Below are positions 11,187 to 30,429 of a stretch of 64,000 nt of DNA, in pieces. The DNA comes from Engraulis encrasicolus (Eukaryota; Chordata; Actinopteri; Clupeiformes; Engraulidae), in assembly GCF_034702125.1 (NCBI RefSeq), contig NC_085871.1, positions 37,632,159 through 37,696,158 of the forward strand, given 5' to 3'. Both the position numbers and the translations under genes were made by a program. The first letter of the stretch is position 1. Each line of letters starts with the position of its first letter. The notes under the pieces were generated by a model. That model was not told the DNA's origin. It saw nothing but the letters and a program-made list of their open reading frames with translations, and did not search any database.

Positions 11187-11390
11187 CAGGTGCTGGCCAT
11201 AAAATTACAACATTGTAAAATTTCCATAATTCCATCAATAATGTTACACTTTCATAGATTATAGGCCTAGATCCATGGCTCACCTTAAACTATGCCAATA
11301 ATTTGTTTGTTTATTCTTGCCTATTTTGGGCTTCCAGCTCCAAAGAACCATGAATTAAGCAGCTCACAAAATTAGAATATTGTGATGAAA
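11187..11390. mobile_element. Possible Tc1/mariner-type remnant
   Basis: GTGCTGGCCATAAAATTA near 11,190 and ACAAAATTAGAATATTGTG near 11,368 resemble termini of fish mariner-like elements. No transposase frame and no clear inverted partner. Confidence 0.3.
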
Positions 11391-11646
11391 TCACCAGTCG
11401 GCTAAATGTGATGTTGAGAACCACTGGTTGTCCCTAGATTTTTTCCCCCGTACCAGCAGGGGGCGATAAACGTTTGTCGAACAGCTGAAGCTCAGGTTGA
11501 AAGAAGACTGCAGTGCACTGCTCATGTGTTTTGAAAACAACACAAGGAACACCACTACAGTAGCCTGTAAAGGTTTGATAGAGCGCCTCTGTGATTCAAC
11601 ATGTTTTTCTTCTCTAGAGTAGGTCAGTAGCCCAGGGGACTTCCGG

Positions 11647-11656
11647 CAAGATGGCG
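11647..11656 (+). promoter_or_regulatory. YY1-like site in the LINE 5' end
   Basis: CAAGATGGCG, 13 bases into the element, resembles the YY1 site near the start of mammalian L1 elements, where it positions transcription starts. Function here is inferred from motif and position. Confidence 0.4.
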
Positions 11657-11802
11657 AACTGAGTGCACACTTCATCCAGTGCTCTTCGCGGTTCATTCCC
11701 CAAACTTTTTATAAATCAAGTCCCTCTCGTCACAAAGCTCAAAAATAACCTCTTAAGTAATTTCCGAACGTATTAAGTTGTATTTCACCGCAAATCTTGA
11801 CC

Positions 11803-12636
11803 ATGGACAACGTCGCTGAGAAGTCAACCGCTGATGCTCTAGCCCCACACGATTACTGCAACAGCGTGGCACCTGTGGACATGGAGACTTCGGCTGCGAA
11901 AAACTCCCGTCCTTTGCCCGAAACTCCAACTAAACCATCAAATGATCCAAAGAAAATGAAACTGCGCGAGTCCACCATGAAAGACTCTGAGGTAACCAAT
12001 GCCACAATACTTGCTGCTATAAACAACCTCTCAGCTATGCTACAAGAAATGAACGTGCAATTGAAAGAAAACACCTCAAACATAGCTGAGGTGACCAAAG
12101 CTGTTGAATTTAATGCCAAAGAAATCGAAGAATGCAAATCCGAAAATGTTGCTGTAAAAAACAAAATTACTAATCTGGAGAAAGAGAACGCCGCGCTCCG
12201 AGATAAGGTTTTGGAGTTGGCGCGCTACAAGCGTCGATGGAACCTGAAACTGCGTGGGCTAAAGGAAAATGGCGACGAAGACACACGGGAACGAGTGCTC
12301 CGTATCATCACACAGATTGTCCCACACTGGTCGGAGAAGGTCAGCTTTGTCATCGATTCTGTGCACCGTCTGGGCCAAAAGAAGGACGACAAACATCGAA
12401 ACATCATCATACAGTTCACCATGCGACATTTCCGAGACGAGCTTTGGAGCCTATCCAAAGGCTCACCGGTGTGCTCAAAGCTCAAGATCAAATTCGCTGA
12501 ACACCTTCTCCCGGAGGACATGAAGGCAAGAGAGGCTGTGTGGCCACAGATCAAGGCGGCAAGAGATGCTGGTCAACGTGGTTACTTCAAGGGGCCGATA
12601 GGATACATCGACGGGGTTGCAATTGAAACCATCTAA
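11803..12636 (+). CDS. LINE ORF1 RNA-binding protein
   Basis: The first ATG (ACCATGG context) gives 277 residues. Order: a charged N-terminal part with a basic stretch (PKKMKLRES); a coiled coil at about residues 60-140 (repeated hydrophobic heptads, ITNLEKENAALRDKVLEL); then an L1-type RNA-binding region at about 145-225 (RRWNLKLRGLKENGDEDTRE, VHRLGQKKDDKHRNIIIQF); then a C-terminal part (PIGYIDGV) at the end. This is the layout of L1 ORF1p, which trimerises and binds LINE RNA in cytoplasmic particles. It is followed 172 bases later by the ORF2 start, as in bicistronic LINEs. No stops or frameshifts. Confidence 0.85.
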   Translation: MDNVAEKSTADALAPHDYCNSVAPVDMETSAAKNSRPLPETPTKPSNDPKKMKLRESTMKDSEVTNATILAAINNLSAMLQEMNVQLKENTSNIAEVTKAVEFNAKEIEECKSENVAVKNKITNLEKENAALRDKVLELARYKRRWNLKLRGLKENGDEDTRERVLRIITQIVPHWSEKVSFVIDSVHRLGQKKDDKHRNIIIQFTMRHFRDELWSLSKGSPVCSKLKIKFAEHLLPEDMKAREAVWPQIKAARDAGQRGYFKGPIGYIDGVAIETI

Positions 12637-12808
12637 AGTGGTAAAGTATAGAGGGACATGCTTGTATTGATTACCTAAAGGGGATTCATTTTGCCTAGTT
12701 ACCTACTACAGGAAAGGTTTATTCCTGTAACTCCCAGAAGTTACTTCAAGTTCAGAGTTCTATTTTTCCACCCTTACTTGTTTTGTGTCTTTTTGTTGTT
12801 TTTCCATT

Positions 12809-15800
12809 ATGTTTTCTATCAAAGAAGATTTTAATTTAATTTCTTTTAATGCAAGGGGCCTCAGAGACAGTATCAAAAGAAAAGCTGTCTTTCTTTTTTG
12901 CAAACATAAGAAGCCGAACATTGTTTTACTACAAGAGACTCACTCCATAGAGGCTGACGAAAAGCTCTGGTCTAACCAATGGGGCGACAAAATCATTTTT
13001 GGACATGGTACTAACCGCTCTGCTGGTACTGCTATTCTTCTGCACAACTTTCCTGGCAAAATTCTCACCACCAGAAAAGACTCAGATGGACATTGGATTC
13101 TTTGTGTATTCTCAATTGGACACTCCTTTTTTATTTTGGGTAATGTCTATGGTCACAACAACCTCAACCAAAACAAGGTATTGCTCTCTGAAATTGACGT
13201 CATCATCAAAGAACTTAAACTTACTTACCCTACAGACATCATTGCACTGGGGGGGGATTACAATATGGTTTGTGATGAATGGTTAGACCGTTGTCCTACC
13301 AAGTTTGTTAACCATCACTATAATCCTCATCTGAGTAATTTTTGTAATGTTCACAATTTGATAGACCCTTGGCGTTCTTCACATCAAGACAAAAAAGAAT
13401 TCTCTTGGTTCAAGCCAGATGGCTCATGTAAGTCCAGAATTGACTTCTGGCTTGTTTCTGACTCTCTTAACGAATTTATCAGTGACTGTTCAATTTCTGC
13501 TGCCCCTTTATCAGACCACTGTCTCATACGTTTACTACTAAAGCCTTCCAACTCTGTTAAACGCAATAGGGGTTACTGGAAATTCAATGCAAATCTGCTG
13601 AATTCCGAAATATTTTGCATGGGGATAAAAAGCATCATCAAAGACATTTCTGAGGATGAAAGCCTTTTATCTTTTACCTCAAAATGGGAATTTATCAAAT
13701 ATAAGGTCAGATGTTTCTCTATATCTTTTAGCAAAGAATTGAAGCACACTGCTCAGCTAGAGGAAAATGATTTATTAAGGGAAATTTATGTATGCTGTAA
13801 CAAGCCCACTATGTGTGACACTGACAAAAGAAAACTACTTAATTTACAAACTAAGTTAGACAACATCTACACCAAAAAAGCAAAAGGGGCTTATATCAGA
13901 TCAAGAGCCAAATGGATAGAGGAAGGTGAAAGAAATTCTGCCTACTTCTGTAGATTAGAAAAGGTGAGACAGGAGAAAAACAACTTAGAAACATTAATTA
14001 TAAATGGCACAGAATGTTCTGACCACAAAACTATTGCAAACGAGGTGTTCACCTTTTACAACTCATTATACTCAAGCCACTTCTCACCAGAGGCAGCTAA
14101 CACCTTTTTTGATACAATTAAAGAGCACATCCCACTTATTTCAGAGGATTTCAAATTAAGTTGTGATGCACCTCTATCTCATGACGAATTAGATAAGGCT
14201 ATGCAATGTTTAACACCAGATCGCTCACCTGGACAAGACGGCCTCACGGCAAACTTTTACAAACATTTCTGGGAAGACATTAAAGACATTCTATTCCTGA
14301 CTTTAAACGAAATAATGACCAACTTGTCACTCCCTAACACCATGAAACAAGGTGTAATAGTTCTTATTCCCAAACCTGGTAAAGATGAAAAAAATCTTGA
14401 AAATTGGCGACCAATTACTCTCCTTAACAATGACTATAAACTACTAACACATGTCTTCTCAAATAGACTGAAAAACGGTCTCCCCCAAATAATAAGTGAA
14501 ACACAATCAGGGTTTATGAGAGGCAGATCTATACATAACAATGTACGTCTGGTATTAGACTTAATAGAATATAACAATTATATACAGGATGATGGTTTTA
14601 TTCTTTTCCTTGACTTTTATAAAGCATTTGACACTCTAGAACATGATTTTATTTTTCAGGCTCTAGAGTGCTGCGGGTTTGGAACAATTTTCAGGGACAT
14701 AATCAAATGCATCTACCATGACACCAACAGCTCTGTCTCTCTCTCCAAAGGTACATCACCCCGTTTCACCACAAGTAGAGGTATAAAACAAGGGTGCCCC
14801 ATCTCTCCTTATCTATTCTTAATTGCTGCAGAAATGCTTTCTATCCTAATTAAAAACTCAGAAATTGAGCACATGACAATTTTCAATACCAAACTTCAAA
14901 TCAGTCAACTAGCTGATGACACCACTTTATTTCTAAAAGATCACGAACAAGTCCCAAAGGCCATTGAGTACATTAAAGGGTTCTCAAATGCCTCAGGGTT
15001 ACAACTTAACCTTAAAAAATGTGAACTTTTAGCTTTACACAACTCCCACCACTCTTCTGTGTATGGCATTCCCATAAAATCCTCAGTTAAATATCTTGGA
15101 ATACATATAACAAAAGACACGAACCTAAGTGAATCTTTAAACATGCATACCAAATTAAATGAATGCAAATCCAGATTAGATAGATGGCTAAATAGAGATC
15201 TATCACTTTATGGTCGCATATATGTAACTAAATTTGAGAGTATTTCCCGTTGTGTTTACCCTGCCAGTTCATTACCCTTCCCTGATAAAATGATAAAATC
15301 CATCAACAAATTAAATTTTGACTATATCTGGAGAAGAAAAAATCATTACCTAAGAAAGGCATCAATGGTAAGAAATTATGAAGATGGTGGCTTACAAGCA
15401 ATAGATTTTGAATGCATTAATGGTACTTTAAAAATTAAATGGCTAAAAACATTCCTTAGTAATTACAATAGTTTCTGGTTTTGTATCCCTAGGGAAATAT
15501 TTAAAAAGCTTGGCGGTATCAAATTTCTCCTGCACTGTGATTTTACTCCCAATAAGTTGCCTGTTAAAATATCCTCTTTTCACTCTCAAGTCTTACTATA
15601 CTGGAATCTTCTGTACAAACACAACTTTACTCCACATAACACACCCATTTGGAACTGTAGGTATATCCTCCACAGAAATAAATCTTTGTGCTTTGATGAA
15701 TGGTTGGAGAGGGACATATGGACAACAATGCAATTGCTGGATGAGCATGGGGATGTCCTTTCTTTTGAACAATTCTGTGTAAAATATAATTTCCAATGCA

Positions 15801-16531
15801 ACCGGCAACAATACAACAAGGTCTTAAAATGTCTCCCTCCAGCTTTCCTTCTAATGATCCAAAACTCAGCACCTGCAGTTTCCACCCCAGCCCTTCCCAG
15901 TACTTTAAGAATTGGTGAAGATGATTTTACCAGTAAAGACATCCCTAACAAAGTCATACGTGGGCTATTCACATCTCACTTATTTCCTTACCATCAACGC
16001 AAAGACAATCCCCAGTATACAGACTCACTTACTCTTAAAAAGCTACGCACTCTATCCCTAAAACTTCCTATCCCTCCAAAGACAAAAGAATTACATTTTA
16101 AAATTTTTAATAACATTTACCCCTCTAGGGAGCTCCTAAAGCACAGATTTAACATTGAACTGAATAATTGTATATTCTGTGATGACACTATAGAAACCAC
16201 GGATCATTTATTTTTCACATGCGTGTATAGTAATACTTACTGGAGTGATATGTACGACTGGCTGTGTGAATGCTTTCCAGACATTCCTCTCTTTGACTTG
16301 AACATAATCAAATATGGGTACTTACACAAAGATAAGAACATAGAGCTCTTACTAAATGTAATAATCTGTTTAGGGAAATTCTTCATCCACAGATGTAAAT
16401 GTGTCAAAACAACTCCTGTACTGGTGGCATTTAAGAATGAATGGTCTTTGTACATTAGATCCCTTAAATTTGTAAAGACTAAGAAGAGTATCCAACTCAT
16501 TAATACACTTGACAGCTTCGATGTAATGTAA
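12809..16531 (+). CDS. LINE ORF2 endonuclease and reverse transcriptase
   Basis: Starting at the ATG of MFSIKEDF the frame has 1,240 residues, full length for an L1-type ORF2. The N-terminal apurinic-like endonuclease shows SFNARGL, LLQETHS (catalytic Glu), GNVYGHN, GGDYNM, SRIDFWLVS and the terminal SDHCLI (catalytic Asp-His). Reverse transcriptase follows in the middle third: WRPITLLNNDYK, FLDFYKAFDTLEH, RGIKQGCPISPYLF and catalytic LADDTTLFL. Near the C-terminus CIFCDDTIETTDHLFFTC forms a zinc-knuckle-like motif. Its role is nicking target DNA and copying LINE RNA into it. All key residues that I can check are present, so it may be active. Confidence 0.9.
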   Translation: MFSIKEDFNLISFNARGLRDSIKRKAVFLFCKHKKPNIVLLQETHSIEADEKLWSNQWGDKIIFGHGTNRSAGTAILLHNFPGKILTTRKDSDGHWILCVFSIGHSFFILGNVYGHNNLNQNKVLLSEIDVIIKELKLTYPTDIIALGGDYNMVCDEWLDRCPTKFVNHHYNPHLSNFCNVHNLIDPWRSSHQDKKEFSWFKPDGSCKSRIDFWLVSDSLNEFISDCSISAAPLSDHCLIRLLLKPSNSVKRNRGYWKFNANLLNSEIFCMGIKSIIKDISEDESLLSFTSKWEFIKYKVRCFSISFSKELKHTAQLEENDLLREIYVCCNKPTMCDTDKRKLLNLQTKLDNIYTKKAKGAYIRSRAKWIEEGERNSAYFCRLEKVRQEKNNLETLIINGTECSDHKTIANEVFTFYNSLYSSHFSPEAANTFFDTIKEHIPLISEDFKLSCDAPLSHDELDKAMQCLTPDRSPGQDGLTANFYKHFWEDIKDILFLTLNEIMTNLSLPNTMKQGVIVLIPKPGKDEKNLENWRPITLLNNDYKLLTHVFSNRLKNGLPQIISETQSGFMRGRSIHNNVRLVLDLIEYNNYIQDDGFILFLDFYKAFDTLEHDFIFQALECCGFGTIFRDIIKCIYHDTNSSVSLSKGTSPRFTTSRGIKQGCPISPYLFLIAAEMLSILIKNSEIEHMTIFNTKLQISQLADDTTLFLKDHEQVPKAIEYIKGFSNASGLQLNLKKCELLALHNSHHSSVYGIPIKSSVKYLGIHITKDTNLSESLNMHTKLNECKSRLDRWLNRDLSLYGRIYVTKFESISRCVYPASSLPFPDKMIKSINKLNFDYIWRRKNHYLRKASMVRNYEDGGLQAIDFECINGTLKIKWLKTFLSNYNSFWFCIPREIFKKLGGIKFLLHCDFTPNKLPVKISSFHSQVLLYWNLLYKHNFTPHNTPIWNCRYILHRNKSLCFDEWLERDIWTTMQLLDEHGDVLSFEQFCVKYNFQCNRQQYNKVLKCLPPAFLLMIQNSAPAVSTPALPSTLRIGEDDFTSKDIPNKVIRGLFTSHLFPYHQRKDNPQYTDSLTLKKLRTLSLKLPIPPKTKELHFKIFNNIYPSRELLKHRFNIELNNCIFCDDTIETTDHLFFTCVYSNTYWSDMYDWLCECFPDIPLFDLNIIKYGYLHKDKNIELLLNVIICLGKFFIHRCKCVKTTPVLVAFKNEWSLYIRSLKFVKTKKSIQLINTLDSFDVM

Positions 16532-16939
16532 GATAGCCCCCTCTTCTTTTTTTCCTTTTTAAAAATATTTTCTTTCTTTGTTTTTGTCCTGTGCTATTAT
16601 TATTTATTTAATTTATTTGACCTTATTTTGTCTGTTATTGTCTTCTGTCTCAAGTTCGTATGTTTTGTATTGCTCAAAATTGTACAATAAAAAAAAAAAA
16701 AAAAAAAAAAAAAGGTCAGTAGCCCATACGTCTGTCGAACTGAAGGCACGTGTCCACTTGTTTTCATTGAAGTTCACGAGAAGGAAATTAGCAAGCGTGC
16801 ATACTGGGCTTCTGTTATTGTTGTGGAAATCGGTACTTTCAAATCAACAGGCTGCATGCTAGGCCTAATATATTTCCATACATATTTTCGATACACCTGT
16901 CGTTGACTTGACGTTCAGCTTCATACCAGAGCACCAACA

Positions 16940-24635
<7,696 letters not shown>

Positions 24636-24914
24636 AAAGTGTGTCAAACGCTGTGTAAATGTACGACATCTCACCACACATTCACACATGCGTGTTACAC
24701 TTGGGAAGAACTACTAGACCAACTCGCCAGGCAAATTTTGTTTCGCGTTCATCTAGTTTATGAGGCTAGTTCTGAAGTTTTATTCTTATAAATAGGCTAC
24801 AGTAACTTGTAAATGCATGTGTGTAAAGTTATTACCTTGTAGAAACGTGCAAACTTCATTACCCAAAATCATACAGTTCTATTCTTTTGCAAAATTGTAA
24901 TGAAATGTATGTCT

Positions 24915-25543
24915 GGGTGGTTGACGTAACACCCTGTTTTTCCGTAACATTGGTTAAAAACCTACAAAACAGTTACTTTTCTCTTAGAAACAAATTTAAA
25001 CGTAAGAAGATGTATGTTTCATATTAGTCTTAGATGATAAGAAACATTTTTATTAAGATTCATGTTAAGGTTTATATGTCAAATGTCCTGCGGTGTGACA
25101 TGCTTATGCAATGTGTTAATCAATCCTTACTTGTTTTTCATGTATCATGCAAGGATATAAGGATACCAGGAAATGTATTTGTCACATTCACACAATTATT
25201 ACAAGTAATACAGTGATACCATGCATTGAAATCACAGCTGTCTGCCTATACGATGCATAGGCGGGTGGTGGTGGGTATTAGTGTGTGTGTGGGGTGGGGG
25301 TTTAAGGAACAATAGTAGAAAGAGCATGGGGGATATGTTTGTGCAGAATATTAATAATGTTATTGTATCTTAGAGAAATGTCACACCAATGATGTCACAC
25401 CGCAGGACACGTTTTCCCAAAAATGGCGAAAATCAGGCGAAATTCCATGGACCACTAAGAGCTTTATTTTTTTCCATTTTTTCAGGAATTGGATTTTTTT
25501 TTTTCTTTAAGAAATCGTGTTACGCCCTTAAACGTCAACCACC
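24915..25543. mobile_element. MITE with GGGTGGTTGACGT termini
   Basis: GGGTGGTTGACGTAACACCC at the left and, inverted, GGGTGGTTGACGTTTAAGGG at the right. It lies where the similarity between the two zinc-finger copies ends. No coding frame. Confidence 0.6.
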
Positions 25544-25817
25544 CCTCCTGAGGTATACAGTGAGTTTTGAAAATAGATTTACCATCATGTATCTCATCCA
25601 TTCCTCACAAGGACAATTAACAAGCAAGTTGATATACAAGATTTGAAACACTAAATGAACAAACACAAGATTTGTACTTGTTTAACAGTATTGATATGCA
25701 ATGCTAATACATTTTCGACCTTCTGGCTTGTTTGGGAAAGAACTTGTTACAACCTACCATGTCATCCATGGCTTTGCTGTTTGTAGTGGCAGGGTGCTCA
25801 GAGATTAACAAGTAGCA

Positions 25818-26456
25818 ATGCAACCATTATTTTCTAGAGGAACTGCTGTTTTACCTAATATAACTCATACATTATCAATAATAGTAACTCACAATAGTGA
25901 CACCCGGACCTGTCGAATCCAGATGTCCAACGTACGGAATGTCAGACCTGTGCTGACACAATATTCTACACAACGACTGGTCCAGGCCACGGTCCTGTCC
26001 CGCGTTGACTACTGCAACTCACTCATGACAGGTCTACCTGCTTGTGCGCTAAAGCCTCTGCAGATGATCCAGAATGCGGCGGCACGGTTGATATTCAATC
26101 AACCCAAAAGGACCCATGTTACTCCTCTATTTATTGAGTTGCACTGGTTACCAATCGCCGCCCGGATCAAGCACAAGGCATTGACCCTTGCCTACAAAAC
26201 CATCACAGGAACGGCCCCAGCTTATCTGAAGGACCTACTAACGCCTTATGTTACTGGAAGAGAACTGCGCTCATCCAGCACAAGCCGTCTGGCTCTGCCA
26301 TCCAGTCGCTCTAGGTACTCCCTGTCAAAATTGTTCTCCGTTGTGGTACCCAAGTGGTGGAACAGTCTCCCAGAGGCAGCAAGACTAAGCACATCTCTTG
26401 CAGCCTTCAAGAAACAACTAAAGACATTCCTCTTTCGAGAGAATCTACTAGACTAA
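25818..26456 (+). CDS. C-terminal reverse-transcriptase fragment of an L2-like LINE
   Basis: About 212 codons. Recognisable family blocks are VLSRVDYCNSLMTGLP, LQMIQNAAARLIFN, HVTPLFIELHWLPIAARI, TGTAPAYLKDLL and VPKWWNSLPEAARL, ending FKKQLKTFLF. The catalytic palm is missing, so this is a dead remnant. The first 40 or so residues do not match the family and are probably flanking DNA read through. It belongs to a mobile element rather than a host gene. Confidence 0.75.
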   Translation: MQPLFSRGTAVLPNITHTLSIIVTHNSDTRTCRIQMSNVRNVRPVLTQYSTQRLVQATVLSRVDYCNSLMTGLPACALKPLQMIQNAAARLIFNQPKRTHVTPLFIELHWLPIAARIKHKALTLAYKTITGTAPAYLKDLLTPYVTGRELRSSSTSRLALPSSRSRYSLSKLFSVVVPKWWNSLPEAARLSTSLAAFKKQLKTFLFRENLLD

Positions 26457-26720
26457 TGCTTGAACTGGCCTTGCCCCAGGGCAGACTCCTGACATGATGT
26501 TTAGTTTAGTTTGTGAGTGTGTGTTTGTGTGTGTGTGTGTACTCGTTATTTCCTCTTTATTAAAAAATAAAAAAAAACTAACCCCTCTTTGCAATTGCAC
26601 TTGTTGTTCTGTATATCTCCTGTGCACTTTGTATTTGCTTGTGATGTTGGCTTGATTATGTCCTCTTTTGAAAGTCGCTTTGGTATAAAGCGTCTGCCAA
26701 ATGCAATGTAATGTAATGTA
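25818..26720 (+). mobile_element. 5'-truncated L2-like LINE
   Basis: C-terminal reverse-transcriptase coding part plus 3' region ending in the repeated TGTAATGTAATG tail (about 26,700-26,720). The segment AGTCGCTTTGGTATAAAGCG just before the tail is the piece shared with the SINE tails in this window, so this LINE family probably mobilises those SINEs. Confidence 0.75.
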
Positions 26721-27169
26721 GTAATAAAAACAGTAGACAAAAATTAAGAAGGAATAAAAAAAGTTCACTTTTTTAACTCAGAAATATTTAAAACATTTTT
26801 TAAGCACATTTATTTTTAATAATTACTTGAACATTTCCACAAGAGATCATAAAGTAAGTCTTATGACATTGAAAGTGTAAAAAAAACCCTATTCCTCTAT
26901 TTGGTGAAATAGGTGGTGTTACTATCCCTGTATTACTTTCATACCCAGGCAGTCTCCCTTCATCTTAAAGCAATAAGGAGAGACAGCACAATACCTACCC
27001 GCAGACAGCAAAATAGGTTTGGGCCGGGTCCGGGCCAGATGTTGACCATCTGGCATTTGGGCCAGATACGCAAAATGAGTCTAGCCTGGTTCCTTTTTTT
27101 ACAAGGGCCCGGCTTTGGGCCTGATACGGATCACGGCTACGGAACGGATGGTCAACTGACTATTGCAAT

Positions 27170-27335
27170 ACCCTAAAAGATCACTCAGGCAAGTGCAACT
27201 TATACAAAATGCTGGAGCAAGAATCCTGACTAAAACAAAGAAAAGAGACCACATCACTCCAGTAGCCTACTTTGGTCATTGCACTGGCTATCAGTGAGAT
27301 TTAGAATTGAGTTTAAAACTCTTGATAGTTCATGT
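27170..27335 (+). mobile_element. LINE fragment, left part
   Basis: Near-identical to 17,340-17,460 and continues with a piece coding F-R-I-E-F-K-T-L. The C-terminal part of a similar LINE (MASRYAAKFWNQLPVRIR) appears at 30,430-30,570, suggesting one LINE split by the intervening 3 kb. Confidence 0.5.
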
Positions 27336-28015
27336 CAGTAAATGGCTGAGGCCTAGCTTGGTGCGCCAAACCCCCACAGCAAAATGCAAATTAAAGGCGT
27401 CTAGATTTCTAAGCTAGCTTAGGCCCTAAGTATTTTGTAAATACGCTTGAGCAATATCATCTTAACAGGTGTCTTTGGTCTTCAGAATCTCCTCTACTGG
27501 CTGTGCCTATAGCTAGGGAGATAGGTGACCCGATACTTCAGTTTGTGACACAAGCGCCAGAATCGGTACAGATACTTCTTAGACATTACTATTTTCAAAA
27601 AGTACGCAGGCCACTTCAAATTCAAGATGGTTGCCCATTTTCCAATATGGCCGCCATACATATAAATTGGCAACAATTTGTGATACAAACACCAAACTTG
27701 GAACAGATACTCCTTATATGTACCTCTTTTGATAAAGCATGCCGGTGACTTTTCCAAGATGATTCATTTTCCAAGATGGCCACCGTTCAGATGTGTCATA
27801 GGAAAATAAAACAATTGTTCAAATAATGATACAAGCACCAAAATTGGTACAAAAACTCCTTAGACTTAACTCATTTGAAAAAGCATGCCTGTCACTTGAA
27901 ATTCAAGATGGCCGCCCATTTTCCAAGATGGCTGCCAGAAAGTCCTGTGGGAATACTGCAGGAGATACTAGAGCAATTGTTCAAATAGTGATATGAGCAC
28001 CAAACGTGTTACATA

Positions 28016-28262
28016 TGAAGGCTTTATTTGCAAAACGGTGTATCTCCATTTTTTGGCTTTTGCATTTTATTATTGGAAATGACTGTTCAGAGGTCCTATC
28101 ACCTATGTGTGAATTCTTACCATTCAAAGATTTTGAGAACATACTTTTTTAACCTATATAAAATGTATTTTGCAATGCAATTCAATGGAATGCCCAATAT
28201 AAAATGTCAATTTCCCAACATTCTACAAAATGGAGATACACCGTTTTGCAAATAAACCCTTC
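28016..28262. mobile_element. MITE with long terminal inverted repeats
   Basis: TTTATTTGCAAAACGGTGTA near 28,024 and its inverted partner near 28,250 form arms of about 35 bp separated by about 170 bp. It lies inside the AAGATGGC cluster. Confidence 0.6.
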
Positions 28263-29655
28263 AAATACTCTTCAGACACAACTCTGTTGTTAAGGTGTAT
28301 GGACCATTTGAAATTCAAGATGGCCACCCATTCACCTACTACAGAAGTTCCATAACTGAAAAAAGTTTGAATTGTGATAGAAGCACCAAACTCGGCACAA
28401 ATACTCCTTAGACATGATCCTTTTTGAAAAAAAAATAGCCTACTTTAAACATGACAAGGCCATGTATAATCCAAGATGGCTTCCATTGCTTCTTATTAAT
28501 GGAGACATTTTCATAATCTCTGATTTCAGGACATTTGAGAGATTACCATAATCCCTTCGATGAATTTATGTTATCTTGTTGTCTAGTACAGGAATTTTAA
28601 AATGTCCCAATCCTCACACTGGCAGCTATAGCCATCTGCAGGTCAGAAGATCATATGGATCGTACCTTTCATAGTATTATGAATGCCATCCATATTTTGT
28701 TAATTGTTGGGAAATGTGCAATGGGTGGAAGGGCTGTCCAGAAAATTGTGTTCATACAGTATCTCCAGTCATGCTTGTACCATAGACTGTATAGGCCTAT
28801 AACTGGACAAAGCATTCATGACATCACGCATAGGCTTTTGCTCAGCCAAAATGCAGCTTAATGTCAAACACAGAATGATGTAATTTTAGCACACTTGGAT
28901 ATCGTTTTCAATCTACCTTCTCACAACCAGTTCCAAATATGGATACAGTTATTGTACCAAATGCAGAAACCCCCACACCTTTTGTAATGTAAGACTTGGA
29001 GAAATGGCTTTACAAGGCAGTCCGTTTCTGAGCAAACAGTCTGGTATCTACACCCGTCACATCAAATCTCTCAAAGAAATCAATATCATTATCAAGTACT
29101 GTTGGCCCGTGCTGATCTAGCTTGGGAATACGTCTCGACACAGGCATATAGAGACAAAACGGTGCCAAACAGAGACACAGAGTCCTGTTGACTGGGGATT
29201 AGAAAAGAGTGTAGATATACTGTACAGCCTTCTGGACTCCATCCATCCATCGCAGAGATTTTCCAACAGCGGATCAAATGTGTCATTCAACATCAGCCTG
29301 GTGAGGCAAACTATGTGAAAACTTAAGTCTGGGTTCGCTGGTATCAGCAAACAGTATTTTAACAGTACGATTACCGGTATCTAGTTTCATCGAAGTGGTG
29401 TGTAGATCTGTAAAAATGTCCCTATAGGCCTACATAGGTACACAAGATGATCATACTGAATTCCAAGTAGGCTACTTTTCAAAAGTGTAATGTCTACGGA
29501 GTATTTATACCATGTTGGATGCATGCATCACACCATGAACCACTGTTTCAGTTAACGTCGGATCCGTAACTGGTCTGTAAAGTAGGCATCTTGGGAAATG
29601 GGCGGCCATCTTGAATTGCAAGCGAACTGTCTATTTTTTTCAACGGAGTTATTTC

Positions 29656-29921
29656 TAGAGATGCACCGGATCCAAGATCCGGTTCTGGATCCGGCAGGAT
29701 AATAGGGTTTTTCACAGGATCCGGTTCCAGGATCCAGGATCCGGTAGCCGAGGCTTTTCAGTCAAAATAGTTTGAGACAACATGTTAAAAAGGGCCCCCA
29801 GTAGGCTGTGTGTTTCAACCCTTTCGTAGGATCCGGTATTCGGTTCCGGATCCGGCAGGATCTTAAGCAGTGGATCCGGTATCCGGCAGGATCCTAAAAA
29901 TCAGGATCTGGTGCATCTCTA
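29656..29921. mobile_element. hAT-type MITE with GGATCCGG motifs
   Basis: Termini TAGAGATGCACC and GGTGCATCTCTA, with a perfect 8-bp target duplication GTTATTTC (29,648-29,655 and 29,922-29,929), the hAT signature. The interior repeats the GGATCCGG motif many times, as sub-terminal transposase sites often do. Related to 44,979-45,230. Confidence 0.85.
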
Positions 29922-30429
29922 GTTATTTCAACATTTTCTTTTTTTTTTTACCAAGTTTGGCGCTTGTGTCACTTTTACTGTGCTTGTGGCAGTCATGTTG
30001 GAAAATGAGCAGCCATCTTGTATTTCAATTGACCGACATCTTTTTGTCATGTCATGGAGTTGTACCAAGTGTGATGTTGTATCACTAAGTACTTGATAAC
30101 ACTTATTTTATCAAATGTTTCAGTCACCTTACACTTATGGTGGGCACCTAGGAAAATGGGCGGCCATCTTGGATTTCAAGTGGCCTGCATGCCTTTTCAA
30201 CAGATGTGTGTCTAAGGAGTAGCCTATCTATGACGATTTCGGTGCTTGTATGACCATTTGAACAGTTGTTTCAGTTGCTAATTCATATCTGTATGGCGGC
30301 CCTCTTGGAAAATGGGCAGCCATCTTGAATTTGAAGTGGCCCGCGTACTTTTTGAAAATAGTAAGGTCTAAGGAGTACCTGTACCTGTTTGACGCTTGTA
30401 TCACAAACTGAAGTATCTGGTCTTAAAAA

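Larger units (their letters stand above)
11635..16713 (+). mobile_element. Full-length L1/Tx1-type LINE with intact ORF1 and ORF2
   Basis: Flanked by the 13-bp target duplication GGTCAGTAGCCCA (11,622-11,634 and 16,714-16,726). It starts GGGGACTTCCGGCAAG, has a 5' leader of only about 170 bp, two open frames, a 3' region of about 150 bp and a poly-A tail of about 25 bases, with ACAATAAA just before the tail. All the marks of a recent target-primed insertion are present and no disabling change was seen. It lies on the same strand as zinc-finger copy 2 and ends about 225 bp before that gene's start codon. Confidence 0.9.
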